Source: Ignavibacteriota bacterium
GTDB taxonomy: Bacteria > Bacteroidota > Ignavibacteria > Ignavibacteriales > Ignavibacteriaceae
Reading direction: 5' to 3'
Assembly: GCA_013285405.1 (NCBI GenBank)
Contig: CP053446.1
Span: 62,001 to 126,000, forward strand
Length of the DNA: 64,000 bases
In this document: one piece after another, positions 24,956 through 34,162 of the stretch
Layout: each line of letters starts with the position of its first letter
Position numbering within the stretch: the stretch's first letter is position 1
Position numbers and translations under genes: made by a program
Notes under the pieces: generated by a model
Databases searched by the model: none
What the model saw: the letters and a program-made list of their open reading frames with translations, nothing else
Told to the model about the DNA's origin: nothing

Positions 24956-26944
24956 ATGAGTCAAACATTAACAGAAAAAATCGCACAAAAATATGCTGTT
25001 GGTTTAGATAAAAACCACGAAGTTCACGCTGGTGATTATTTAATGATACAGCCGGCTTATGTAATGACACACGATAATACAGGTGCTGTCATTCCAAAAT
25101 TTAAATCTATCGGTGCAAAAAAACTTTTTAATCCACGACAAGTTGTAAACACACTTGATCACAATGTTCAGGATACATCTGAAAAAAATTTAGAGAAGTA
25201 CAAAAAGATAGAAGACTTTGCCAAATCAATGGGTGCTGACTTTTATCCAGCCGGAAGAGGAATCGGACATCAGATTATGTGCGAAGAAGGTTATGCTTTC
25301 CCGGGTACAATGGCTGTTGCGTCTGATTCACATTCAAATATGTATGGCGGACTTGGTTGTCTTGGAACTCCAATCGTACGAACTGACGCTGCTGCAATCT
25401 GGGCAACCGGAAGAACCTGGTGGAAAGTCCCTCCGATTGCAAAAGTTGAACTTACAGAAAAACTTCAAAAAGGTGTAACAGGAAAAGATGTCATTATCGC
25501 TCTCTGCGGATATTTCAACAATGATGAAGTTCTAAATCACGCTATTGAATTTGTTGGTGATGGAGTAAAGCATCTAACAATTGATGAAAGATTAACAATC
25601 GCAAATATGACTACTGAATGGGGCGCACTTGTTGGTTTATTCCCTATTGATGAAAAAACAATTCAATGGTTAAAACGTAGAGCAGAATTTATTCTGTCTC
25701 GCGGTTTGGAAGGAGTCCCTTCCGATGCTGACGTGCCTGACGGCAAGGCAGGTGGAAATGGAAAACATCCACGAATCAATAAACAAAGAATTTCTGAATT
25801 AGAAAAAATTATTATCAGTGCTGACAAAGATGCCTTCTATGCAAAAGAATTAAAGATTGATCTCTCGACAATTGAACCTTTTGTATCCGGTCCTAATTCT
25901 GTTAAAGTGATGAACTCAGTTTCAGAACTCAAAAAGAAAAATGTAAAAATCAATAAAGCATATCTTGTCTCGTGTGTTAACAGTCGCCTTGATGATATTA
26001 AAGAAGCAGCATCGGTTGTAAAAGATAAAAAAGTTGCAGAGGGAGTTGAATTTTATATAGCTGCTGCATCGAGCGAAGTACAAAAAGAAAGTGAACTTGC
26101 AGGATACTGGCAAATATTGATTGATGCTGGCGCAAAACCACTGCCGCCCGGCTGCGGTCCGTGTATAGGACTTGGAACAGGTTTGCTTGAAGATGGTGAA
26201 GTTGGAATTTCTGCAACTAACAGAAACTTTAAAGGAAGAATGGGTTCGCCAAGTGCATTTGCATATCTCGCTTCACCTGCCGTAGTTGCTTCTTCTGCAA
26301 TTGCAGGAAAGATTGACTACAACTTCAGTAACGGAGATAAGAAAATTATTGGTGAGATTAAAATCAATAAAAAATCTTCTGATGCTAAACCTACTATGAA
26401 AATTCTACCGAAGTTTCCGTCAGTGATTGAAGGCGATTTACTTTTCTGCCATCAGGATAATTTAAATACAGATGGAATTTATCCCGGGAAGTACACATAC
26501 ATTGATGACTTCACTCCTGAACAGCAAGCTGGAGTTGTGATGGAAAACTATGATCCTGAATTTGGAAAGATCGCAAAGAAAGGTGACGTTGTCGCTGGTG
26601 GATTTAATTTCGGAACCGGAAGTTCACGTGAACAGGCAGCAACTGCCTTTAAGTATAAAGGAATTGCTTGTGTAATTGCCGGAACATTCAGCGAAACGTA
26701 TTCACGTAATGCAATTAACAATGGTTTTTTGGTAATTGAATGTTCAGAACTTGTAAACGATTTGAAATCCAAATACGGGAAGGAAAAGTTTACTATCCAG
26801 ACAAATAAAAAAGTTAAAATAGATTTTAAAAACTCTTCAATCACTTTTGATGAGAAAAATTATTCAATTGATCCTGTTGGCGAAGCTGCACAGGAATTAA
26901 TTATTGCCGGCGGATTAGAGGAGTGGGTGAAGAAGAATCTTTGA
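24956..26944 (+). CDS. acn: Aconitate hydratase
   Basis: Interconverts citrate and isocitrate with a [4Fe-4S] cluster. The 662-residue protein has the three cluster cysteines, one in [12 protein letters not shown] and two in [11 protein letters not shown], and the usual motifs [34 protein letters not shown] and [11 protein letters not shown] with the swivel domain at the C-terminus. Between about residues 258 and 268 it carries [13 protein letters not shown], encoded by a GC-rich palindrome of the kind scattered in this genome. The insertion keeps the frame and lies in a surface linker before HPRINKQRI, so activity is probably kept. A GGAG site precedes the ATG. Confidence 0.93.
   Translation: MSQTLTEKIAQKYAVGLDKNHEVHAGDYLMIQPAYVMTHDNTGAVIPKFKSIGAKKLFNPRQVVNTLDHNVQDTSEKNLEKYKKIEDFAKSMGADFYPAGRGIGHQIMCEEGYAFPGTMAVASDSHSNMYGGLGCLGTPIVRTDAAAIWATGRTWWKVPPIAKVELTEKLQKGVTGKDVIIALCGYFNNDEVLNHAIEFVGDGVKHLTIDERLTIANMTTEWGALVGLFPIDEKTIQWLKRRAEFILSRGLEGVPSDADVPDGKAGGNGKHPRINKQRISELEKIIISADKDAFYAKELKIDLSTIEPFVSGPNSVKVMNSVSELKKKNVKINKAYLVSCVNSRLDDIKEAASVVKDKKVAEGVEFYIAAASSEVQKESELAGYWQILIDAGAKPLPPGCGPCIGLGTGLLEDGEVGISATNRNFKGRMGSPSAFAYLASPAVVASSAIAGKIDYNFSNGDKKIIGEIKINKKSSDAKPTMKILPKFPSVIEGDLLFCHQDNLNTDGIYPGKYTYIDDFTPEQQAGVVMENYDPEFGKIAKKGDVVAGGFNFGTGSSREQAATAFKYKGIACVIAGTFSETYSRNAINNGFLVIECSELVNDLKSKYGKEKFTIQTNKKVKIDFKNSSITFDEKNYSIDPVGEAAQELIIAGGLEEWVKKNL
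25732..25752. repeat. Palindrome inserted in frame in the aconitase gene
   Basis: The core CCTGACGGCAAGGCAGG belongs to the same CCTGCC-GGCAGG family as 2708-2727, 3003-3022, 15559-15579 and the palindromes inside both MITE copies. Here it is translated as VPDGKAG. Confidence 0.75.
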
Positions 26945-26949
26945 AACAC

Positions 26950-27020
26950 AATAGAACACAGATGACACAGATTGATTAAGAACAGCGCAGATCGTAATCC
27001 TTCATAATAATCAGTGTTCC
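26950..27020. repeat. 71-bp repeat with GAACAC/GTGTTC ends, copy 1
   Basis: This sequence starts AATAGAACACAGATGACAC and ends AATCAGTGTTCC. An equal-length relative with roughly 70% identity occurs at 31477-31547. The ends are inverted relative to each other (GAACAC and GTGTTC). Both copies lie between a citrate-operon gene and an accessory block. Confidence 0.65.
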
Positions 27021-27041
27021 ATTTTTCAAGAAGGAATTTAT

Positions 27042-27137
27042 ATGCAAAATTCAATCTCTAGAACAATATCAGTCCCGACTTTTGTCAGGATCCCAATAAA
27101 TCTCAAATACAAAGATTTACCTCTATATGTAATCTGA
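27042..27137 (+). pseudogene. 5' remnant of the MmgE/PrpD-family gene
   Basis: A 31-codon open frame, MQNSISRTIS then NLKYKDLPLYVI and stop. It matches the first 30 codons of the full gene at 28276 (MNKSISRTIS, NLQYKDLPKEVI), except that a palindrome-like stretch encoding VPTFVRIPI replaces EFAV. It has its own AAGGAA site and ends seven bases before the RhuM-Fic start, so it could act as a translated leader for that gene. Confidence 0.75.
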
Positions 27138-27144
27138 TTTTTTT

Positions 27145-28131
27145 ATGAAGAGTAAAGGCGAAATAAAAATTTATAAATCCGGGAGAGATGTAAATCTTGA
27201 GGTTAAACTTGAGGAAGAAACCGTTTGGCTTAGTCTGAACCAGATGTGCTTACTTTTCGGAAGAGACAAATCTGTAGTTTCAAGACATTTATCTAATATT
27301 TTCAGAGAGAAAGAGTTAGAGAAAAATTCAGTTGTTGCAAATTTTGCAACAACTGCCGCAGATGGGAAATTGTATCAAGTTGACTATTACAATCTGGATG
27401 TTATAATCTCTGTCGGTTATCGCGTAAAATCAAAACGCGGCACACAGTTCCGCATCTGGGCAAATAAAATATTAAAAGATTATCTTGTAAAAGGATATGC
27501 GTTAAATAAAAAACGTCTTACAGAAACAAAAGAAAAACTTAACGAAGTAACCGAAAACCTTAAACTTCTCGGCAAGATTGTTAAGCAACAAAAACTAACT
27601 ACTGATGAAAATCTTGCATTTCTTAATTTAATCAGTGATTATGCTTTTGCACTTGATCTGCTTGATAAATATGATCATCAAAGAATTGAAGATATCAAAG
27701 GAAAGCGAAAAACTTTACACAAAATAGAATTGGATGAAGCTCTTAGTGCTATTTCAAAATTTAAAAAGGAAACCAGAGCATCTGACTTGTTTGCAAGACC
27801 AAAGGACAAATCATTCGACAGCACACTTACTTCAATCTATCAAACTTTCGGTGGTAAAGAATTTTATCCTTCACTCGAAGATAAAGCAGCAAATCTCCTT
27901 TACTTTACTGTAAAGAATCATTCCTTCATTGATGGCAACAAAAGAATCGGCGCTTTTTTATTCATCTATTTTTTAAATAAAAATAATTTCCTTCTTACTG
28001 AAAAAGGAAACCAGAGAATAAGCAATGAAACTCTTGTTGCACTCACTATCATGATTGCCGAAAGCAATCCAAAAGAAAAAGAACTTATTATAAAACTTAT
28101 TAAACATTTATTAAATAACAGTAGTGACTGA
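27145..28131 (+). CDS. RhuM-Fic/DOC family protein (probable toxin)
   Basis: A 328-residue fusion. The first 110 or so residues are the RhuM domain (EIKIYKSGRDVNLEVKLEEE, LFGRDKSVVSRHLSNIF, DGKLYQVDYYNLDVIISVGY). The C-terminal third is a Fic/DOC domain with the catalytic loop HSFIDGNKRIGAFLF, corresponding to HxFxDGNKR. Fic enzymes transfer AMP or phosphate groups from nucleotides to proteins; DOC-type members are toxins. No antitoxin gene is evident beside it. It lies between aconitase and the MmgE/PrpD gene and directly behind a duplicated start of the latter. The function is inferred from the family. Confidence 0.87.
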   Translation: MKSKGEIKIYKSGRDVNLEVKLEEETVWLSLNQMCLLFGRDKSVVSRHLSNIFREKELEKNSVVANFATTAADGKLYQVDYYNLDVIISVGYRVKSKRGTQFRIWANKILKDYLVKGYALNKKRLTETKEKLNEVTENLKLLGKIVKQQKLTTDENLAFLNLISDYAFALDLLDKYDHQRIEDIKGKRKTLHKIELDEALSAISKFKKETRASDLFARPKDKSFDSTLTSIYQTFGGKEFYPSLEDKAANLLYFTVKNHSFIDGNKRIGAFLFIYFLNKNNFLLTEKGNQRISNETLVALTIMIAESNPKEKELIIKLIKHLLNNSSD

Positions 28132-28275
28132 TGGGTAATCATTCAGTAATCAAGGACAAAATCACTAATAACAATAACTAAACAATTAAATAATACAACA
28201 CTATAAACAATTCAATCTCAATAAAACAGTAATCCCGATTAATCTGGATTGCAATAAATCTGAAAAGGTGAACAA

Positions 28276-29709
28276 ATGAACAAATCAATATCAAGAACAA
28301 TCTCTGAGTTCGCAGTTAACTTGCAGTACAAGGATTTACCAAAGGAAGTAATCCACGAAGTAAAACGCTATCTATATGACTCAATGGGATGTGCATTTGG
28401 CGGATATCATACAAAAGATGTTAGAATTATTCGTAACATTTACCACGATATGGGGGGAACTGAAGAAGCAACAGTAATAGGATTTGGAGATAAAATCCCT
28501 GCTGTTAATGCAACACTTGTAAACTCGCTTATGATTCGTGCATTAGATTTTAATGACATCTACTGGAAAGAAGATCCTTCGCATCCATCAGACATAATTC
28601 CTGCGGCACTTGCAACAGCAGAATTAGTAGGCGCATCTATGGAAGAAGTGATTACAGCAATAGTGCTTGCTTATGAATTTGAACAAAGATTATGTTTGTT
28701 TGCATCTCCGGGAATCCGTGAACGCAAATGGCATCACGCAACTTTAACTCAATTTGTTTCACCAATTGTTGCCGGAAAAATGTTAGGACTAAATGTTGAT
28801 CAGATGGTTAATGCAATTGGTATCAGCGGAAGTCATAATCATACAATCGGCTGTCCAACTGCAGGTAAATTAACAATGATGAAAAACACTGTTGACCCAA
28901 TGGCAACACAATCTGGTGTTTTCGCTGCTTTAATGGCTCAGCGTGGTTACTCAGGAACAGAAGCTGTGTTTGAAGGTAAAGAAGGTTTTATGGATACTTT
29001 CCTCGGATGGAATGCTAAAGAACAAAAAGTTGAACCGGTTAGTATGAAAGGGCGCGATGGTGTTTCTGAATGGAAATGGAATATCGAAAAACTTATCGGC
29101 GGACTGGGTGAGAGTTATAAAATTTTGGAATGCAGTATGAAAGCTTTTCCGACAGAAGCATTAACTCACACTCATCTTTCTGCAACATTAAATGCTGTTG
29201 TAAAAAATAACATCAGTTATGATCAGATAGAATCTGTTACTCTCACAACTTTAGCTCAAGCTTATGATATTCTTTTCGATCCGCACAAGTATCGTCCGGA
29301 ATCACGAGAAACTGCTGATCATTCACTCCCCTATTGCATTGCAGCAGCTTTAGTTGATCATAAAATTACAACACAATCTTTCAGTGATGAAAAATTGAAA
29401 GACCCAAGAATCTGGGAAGTTATTGATCGTGTTAAAGGCGAACCTTCAATTGAATTTGAAAAGATGTTTCCGGCAAAGCAGCCAAGTAAAGTTGTGGTAA
29501 AAACAAAAGACGGCAGAGAATTTTCTGAATATCTCGAATATCCAAAAGGCGATCCAAGAGAACCAATGACGATGGAAGACCTTGAAAATAAATTTGATGG
29601 TTTGTCATCACAGTTGTTTGTTTCAGGAAGAAGAAAAGAAATCAAGGAGGCTATCTTCAAAGCTGAATTGATGACTGCAAGAGAGTTTATGAAGAAGATG
29701 ATTCTTTAA
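28276..29709 (+). CDS. MmgE/PrpD family protein (2-methylcitrate dehydratase-like)
   Basis: A 477-residue member of the MmgE/PrpD family, which includes 2-methylcitrate dehydratase, Bacillus MmgE and cis-aconitate decarboxylase. Family features: LYDSMGCAFGG near the N-terminus, DFNDIYWKEDPSHPSDIIPAALA, GISGSHNHT, and CSMKAFPTEALTHTHL. PrpD acts on methylcitrate; the position between aconitase and a citrate lyase fusion suggests a tricarboxylic acid substrate, but no methylcitrate synthase or lyase is present in the window. AAGGTG precedes the ATG. A partial copy of its 5' end lies 1.2 kb upstream. Confidence 0.85.
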   Translation: MNKSISRTISEFAVNLQYKDLPKEVIHEVKRYLYDSMGCAFGGYHTKDVRIIRNIYHDMGGTEEATVIGFGDKIPAVNATLVNSLMIRALDFNDIYWKEDPSHPSDIIPAALATAELVGASMEEVITAIVLAYEFEQRLCLFASPGIRERKWHHATLTQFVSPIVAGKMLGLNVDQMVNAIGISGSHNHTIGCPTAGKLTMMKNTVDPMATQSGVFAALMAQRGYSGTEAVFEGKEGFMDTFLGWNAKEQKVEPVSMKGRDGVSEWKWNIEKLIGGLGESYKILECSMKAFPTEALTHTHLSATLNAVVKNNISYDQIESVTLTTLAQAYDILFDPHKYRPESRETADHSLPYCIAAALVDHKITTQSFSDEKLKDPRIWEVIDRVKGEPSIEFEKMFPAKQPSKVVVKTKDGREFSEYLEYPKGDPREPMTMEDLENKFDGLSSQLFVSGRRKEIKEAIFKAELMTAREFMKKMIL

Positions 29710-29715
29710 CTTAAA

Positions 29716-30222
29716 GTCATTGATAGTCATTTGTGGTCATTAGGTCATTGATAGTTATTTATTTTAATTGGAGGCAGAATGAAACTTGAAGAATAACAGG
29801 TTTATCAGTTATCAATGGCGATTGCTGAAAAGATATGGAATATTGTTATCCGATGGGATTATTTTGCGAAAGATGTTATTGGTAAACAATTGATGAAATC
29901 TGCAGACTCGGTAGCTGCAAATTTAAGTGAAGGATTTGGAAGATATTTTTATAAAGAGAATAAACAATTTTGCTATTACTCAAGAGGCTCTCTTCTTGAA
30001 ACTAAAACCTGGATTAAAAAAGCCAGTGATAGAAAATTAATTGATGAAAAAACATATTTGGAAATATTTAGCGAACTGGAAACGATTGGTGTTAAATTAA
30101 ATAACTATATTAAAACAATTGGCAAAACACTAAACAACGAATGACCATAAATGACACAAAGTAAATGACAATAAATGACTACTATTGACAAGAAACAAAT
30201 AACCATAAATGACAAAAAAATA
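29716..30222. repeat. Inverted arrays of short GTCATT repeats bracketing cassette 3
   Basis: Left of the gene the unit GTCATTgatA/GTCATTtgtg occurs four times (29716-29756). Right of it the complement AATGACcataA/AATGACacaa occurs five or more times (30140-30212). The two arrays could pair in RNA and enclose the four-helix-bundle gene, as for cassettes 1 and 2 but with an unrelated unit sequence. Confidence 0.75.
29779..30144 (+). pseudogene. Four-helix-bundle protein copy 3, nonsense codon near the start
   Basis: The strong GGAGG site at 29770-29774 points to the ATG at 29779, giving MKLEE, then TAA at 29794-29796, then QVYQLSMAIAEKIWN and the rest of the family domain (SADSVAANLSEGFGRY, YSRGSLLETKTWIKKA). 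The usual family start is M-L-E-L-Q-V-Y, so a TTA to TAA change in codon 6 explains the break. An ATG at 29815 could restart translation and would lose 12 residues. It belongs to a different branch from copies 1 and 2. Short GTCATT-type repeats flank it (29716-29760 and, inverted, 30140-30222). Confidence 0.85.
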
Positions 30223-30260
30223 ATATGCATAATAATTCAAATAAATAATTGAAAAATAAA

Positions 30261-31481
30261 ATGATAAAAACGATTAAGAAAACATCCGCAGGCAAACAAG
30301 GCGATAACATCCGCTCTGATTGCTATTTTGAAATTGAGTTGAAAAATTCTGGTGGAATTAAACTCGACATCAAAAGTAAAGTGCAGTCAATGTATGGAGA
30401 ATCAATTAAAGAGATGATTCTCGAAATGTCAAAGTTTTTCGGAATTAAAGATGCAAAAATCCTTTGCGAAGATTACGGCGCACTGCCATTTGTTATGGCT
30501 GCAAGATTTGAACTTGCGATAAAAAGATTATTCCCTGAAAATAAAAAAGAATATCTGCTTCCTTTTATTAAACAGAATCAATATTCAACAAAGAAAGATC
30601 AGTTAAGAAGAAGCAGACTTTATCTGCCGGGGAATGAACCTAAGTTTTTTATGAATGCAGGACTTCATTCACCTGACGGAATAATTCTGGATTTGGAAGA
30701 CAGCGTTGCACCGACTGAAAAAGATGCTGCTCAACTTCTTGTTCGTAATGTATTACGCTCTGTTGATTTCTATAACGCTGAAAGAATGGTTCGGATAAAT
30801 CAATTGCCAAAAGGATTAGATGATTTAAAATATATCATTCAGCATAATGTTAATGTTATCCTTGTTCCTAAATGCGAATCAGCAGAACAAATTAAGCAGC
30901 TTGAAAAAGAAGTGGATAAATTAAAGAAACAACAAAAGGTTAATAATGCAATCTACTTTATGCCGATTATTGAAAGTGCACTTGGAGTAATTAAAGCTTA
31001 TGAAATTGCAACTGCATCAAAAAATAATTGTGCTCTTGCAATAGGACTTGAAGATTACACCGCTGATATCGGAACGCAGAGAACCAACGAAGGTCGTGAA
31101 AGTATTTACGCAAGACAAACACTGGTTAATGCTGCCAAAGCTGCAGGAATACAAGCGATTGATACTGTCTTTTCTGATGTTTCTGATATGGAAGCGTTAC
31201 GACAAAGCGTTCTTGAAGCTAAATCACTTGGCTTTGAAGGAAAAGGCTGCATACATCCACGACAGATAAAAGTTGTACACGATGCTTTTGCTCCAACAAC
31301 AGAAGAAATAGAAAAAGCAAAGAAGATAGTTCTCGCTTTTGAAGAAGCAGAGAAAAAAGGGTTGGGCGTTGTCTCTCTCGGAAGTAAGATGATTGATCCG
31401 CCGGTTGTGAAGCGTGCACAGAGAACTATTGAGTTAGCTATCTTAAATAATTTATTAGATAAAAACTGGAAGAAACAATAG
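30261..31481 (+). CDS. Citrate lyase acyl-carrier/beta subunit fusion (CitD-CitE)
   Basis: The first 90 or so residues match CitD, the acyl carrier of citrate lyase: KKTSAGKQGDNIRSDCYF, GGIKLDIKSKVQSMYG, IKDAKILCEDYGALPFVMAARFELAI. In CitD the Ser of the SD pair carries the triphosphoribosyl-dephospho-CoA group; here it would be RSD. The rest is CitE (HpcH/HpaI family) with RRSRLYLPGNEPKFF, PDGIILDLEDSVAP, IIESALGVI and GKGCIHPRQI. CitE cleaves citryl-ACP to acetyl-ACP and oxaloacetate. The two are separate genes in classical systems. CitF follows 2.6 kb downstream; citC, citG and citX are not in the window. Start at the ATG at 30261; a TTG at 30249 is possible. Confidence 0.85.
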   Translation: MIKTIKKTSAGKQGDNIRSDCYFEIELKNSGGIKLDIKSKVQSMYGESIKEMILEMSKFFGIKDAKILCEDYGALPFVMAARFELAIKRLFPENKKEYLLPFIKQNQYSTKKDQLRRSRLYLPGNEPKFFMNAGLHSPDGIILDLEDSVAPTEKDAAQLLVRNVLRSVDFYNAERMVRINQLPKGLDDLKYIIQHNVNVILVPKCESAEQIKQLEKEVDKLKKQQKVNNAIYFMPIIESALGVIKAYEIATASKNNCALAIGLEDYTADIGTQRTNEGRESIYARQTLVNAAKAAGIQAIDTVFSDVSDMEALRQSVLEAKSLGFEGKGCIHPRQIKVVHDAFAPTTEEIEKAKKIVLAFEEAEKKGLGVVSLGSKMIDPPVVKRAQRTIELAILNNLLDKNWKKQ

Positions 31482-31547
31482 GACACGGATAACACTGATT
31501 AGTTATGATCAGCACTGAATATAAATCATCATAAAAATAAGTGTTCC
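31477..31547. repeat. 71-bp repeat with GGACAC/GTGTTC ends, copy 2
   Basis: Relative of 26950-27020, equal in length, starting AATAGGACACGGATAACAC and ending AATAAGTGTTCC. It begins within the stop codon region of the CitD-CitE gene and ends 18 bp before the TonB-dependent receptor start. Confidence 0.65.
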
Positions 31548-31565
31548 TTTTCTTAAAGGATTAAA

Positions 31566-34148
31566 ATGAAACTATTTTTCTTTTTGATAACAGTATTAAT
31601 ATTTTCAGAGAGTAGTTTTAACTACTTGTATTCACAACAAGTGCAGTCAATAAATTCAGATTCATTACGGCAAATCGAATTGGGAAATCTTGCTACCTAT
31701 TCAATGCCTGATTCTGTTTTGAAATTATTTCCGTTTCAAAGCTTGAACTACTTAAACAGATTTTACCCTGGTGTTGTTTCTTATTTCCAGGATTTTTACA
31801 TCCGAGACGGTGAAAATTACGAAACTGGTTATTTCATTGATGGAGTAAAATTCAATGATCTGTTTACAGGAAATAATTCATTTTTTCTTAATCCAAGCAC
31901 ATACAAGTCTATTGATTTTTACAATGGTTTTATCACTTCAGATATTGGAAATACATCAAGCGGTTTGTTTAATTACAATTTGAGAACCGGAGGTGATAAG
32001 TTGCAATTTAATGCTGAGTACCTTACAGATAATATTACTTTTACAAATGATGCATTTTCAGGAAATAAACGATTAGGCACTTATTTTTATGGTTACAATG
32101 AAACTAACCTGAACATTGGTGGTCCACTAATATTGAATAATTTGAAATTTTTTATAAACACAAATTATCTTTTCCAGAGAGATAAAAATCCTCAGAGATA
32201 TCCTGGTGCAGATAATCTATTTTTCAATGATAGCGTATCTATGGATTCAATTACAATAAATCTCCCTGCCGGTATAGTTCCATTAAACTCATTTGAATCA
32301 TTCAACTTATTGTCAACTATTTTTTATGATGCTGAAGAAATAAAAATAAAAGTTTATGGAATATACTTTAATGAAAATGAACTTTCAGAACGACATCATT
32401 TAATTGATTACCTGAATCCAAGAACAGGTTTGATTAATAATTCAGGCGGAATCATAAACTTAAATCTGCAGCAAGATGTTAATAATGTCTTATCGTATTC
32501 AATAAATGGAAATTATTATAACAAGAGTGAAGTAACCGCAGACCCATATCTTGGAAATAATTACTGGACTTATGGAGATAGTGTCGCAAATGCTGAAGCA
32601 GGGATTATATGGGAAAGATCAGTAAAAGACATAAACAGTGGTAGGGTCGGAAGGTATGTTTTGCCTTCTTTCAGAGGTGTATTCAATTACAATTTTACTA
32701 ATGAAAATTATCCTGGCGTTGATCATAAGAAGTTAAATCAGGAAAGGGTTTCATTAGCTGGCAAATTGAGCTTAAATATGTACGGACAATTGATAAGGAT
32801 CGGCGGAGAGTACTCCTACCACAACTTAATGCAGTGGGAATTAGCTAATCAAAATGCACTTGCTTATATATTTGTTGACTTCAGATCTCAACCGAACTTT
32901 GATGATTATAGCGATGAAGAATTAAAGGAGTTTATAGCATTTTATCGTGGTGCTAATAATTTCGGTTATAGTTTATCAGGAGGAGATTTAAATGATGATA
33001 TTTATAAATCTCCTGAACCTGAATTTTATTCTATCTATATTGATGACAGAATAAATATTGTAAATAACTTATCTGCTTATTTGGGTTTGCGATATGATCA
33101 TTTTAATTTCAATTTCAAAAAGATGGTGGACCCCACAAATCCTGATAAAACAGTTAACCGATCTACTGGTGAGATTATTGAAAATGGTTTGATTGATACT
33201 GACGATTATTCATTTTTTTCTCCCAGAATTGCTCTTGAATTTCTGGTGATAAATAACCTGTCATTTATATCCACGTATTCAGAAAAAGTCCAGAGCCATC
33301 CGTTTTCTGATCTGTACCAGGGAATTAACTCAACACTATATATATTAAACACGGGACCTTTTAATCAGGCTTACATTCTAACGGGAGATACAAAACCAAT
33401 TGAAACAAGTGAATTTGAGTTTGGTATTAAATTTTTACCCTTAAATAATCTTAGAACTGGATTGAAGTATTTTAATAAGAATTCTAAAAACCATTTGTCA
33501 ATTGATTTACAAGAAGTGAATCCAAGTTCGGCTTTTTCTAGTTATTATTATCTAAATGCCGATCAAACATTTGATATTTGGGGTATAGAGTATATAATAG
33601 ATTATTATACCAAAGGATTGAAATTTATTTCAAATATTTGTTATCAAAATACTGATGTGGAAATAATAGGAGACAGATCTAATAAAATTATTATAAATGC
33701 ATTTATGAATTATGACTTTATACACTTCCTAAAGCTTTCAGGAATTTTTAGAGAATTAAATCTGAGTACTCAATTTACTTTTAACAGTGGGCATCCATAT
33801 TATTATACTGGTTTGCGATACCCCGATATTCCTTATTCTGGTACAACACCTAATGTCTATCAATTTGACCTAAAACTGGAAAAAAGAATCGCAATAACTG
33901 AGATTCTTAAGCTAGGTTTTTATATATATGTAATAAATTTGTTCGATGCAAAAAATGTATATGATGTTTTTCCACGAACCGGTTCAGCCGATGATGATGG
34001 ACTTGCCATTAGTGCAATGATAGAAACATACGGAGAACAATATGCAATTTTACACCAGCTTATGAATCAATATAATCCTCAGGATGAACAACAAACATTT
34101 TACGGTCCTCCAAGACAAATTGGATTCGGAATTAAACTCAATTACTAA
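31566..34148 (+). CDS. TonB-dependent receptor-like outer membrane protein
   Basis: An 860-residue protein with a signal peptide (FFFLITVLIFSESSFNYLYS), a plug region (LNRFYPGVVSYFQDFYIRDG, YETGYFIDGVKFND) and a long series of amphipathic beta-strands ending in IGFGIKLNY, with a terminal aromatic residue as for beta-barrels. This is the architecture of TonB-linked receptors that import nutrients across the outer membrane. There is no carboxypeptidase-like N-terminal domain. It interrupts the citrate lyase genes (citDE before, citF after); a role in citrate or metal-citrate uptake is possible but only suggested by position. Confidence 0.83.
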   Translation: MKLFFFLITVLIFSESSFNYLYSQQVQSINSDSLRQIELGNLATYSMPDSVLKLFPFQSLNYLNRFYPGVVSYFQDFYIRDGENYETGYFIDGVKFNDLFTGNNSFFLNPSTYKSIDFYNGFITSDIGNTSSGLFNYNLRTGGDKLQFNAEYLTDNITFTNDAFSGNKRLGTYFYGYNETNLNIGGPLILNNLKFFINTNYLFQRDKNPQRYPGADNLFFNDSVSMDSITINLPAGIVPLNSFESFNLLSTIFYDAEEIKIKVYGIYFNENELSERHHLIDYLNPRTGLINNSGGIINLNLQQDVNNVLSYSINGNYYNKSEVTADPYLGNNYWTYGDSVANAEAGIIWERSVKDINSGRVGRYVLPSFRGVFNYNFTNENYPGVDHKKLNQERVSLAGKLSLNMYGQLIRIGGEYSYHNLMQWELANQNALAYIFVDFRSQPNFDDYSDEELKEFIAFYRGANNFGYSLSGGDLNDDIYKSPEPEFYSIYIDDRINIVNNLSAYLGLRYDHFNFNFKKMVDPTNPDKTVNRSTGEIIENGLIDTDDYSFFSPRIALEFLVINNLSFISTYSEKVQSHPFSDLYQGINSTLYILNTGPFNQAYILTGDTKPIETSEFEFGIKFLPLNNLRTGLKYFNKNSKNHLSIDLQEVNPSSAFSSYYYLNADQTFDIWGIEYIIDYYTKGLKFISNICYQNTDVEIIGDRSNKIIINAFMNYDFIHFLKLSGIFRELNLSTQFTFNSGHPYYYTGLRYPDIPYSGTTPNVYQFDLKLEKRIAITEILKLGFYIYVINLFDAKNVYDVFPRTGSADDDGLAISAMIETYGEQYAILHQLMNQYNPQDEQQTFYGPPRQIGFGIKLNY

Positions 34149-34162
34149 ACACAAGATAAATT

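Noticed and set aside
29716..30222. CRISPR array
   Set aside because: The GTCATT units are very short, degenerate, and arranged as inverted arrays around a gene, with no spacers of constant length. No other CRISPR-like repeat was seen.
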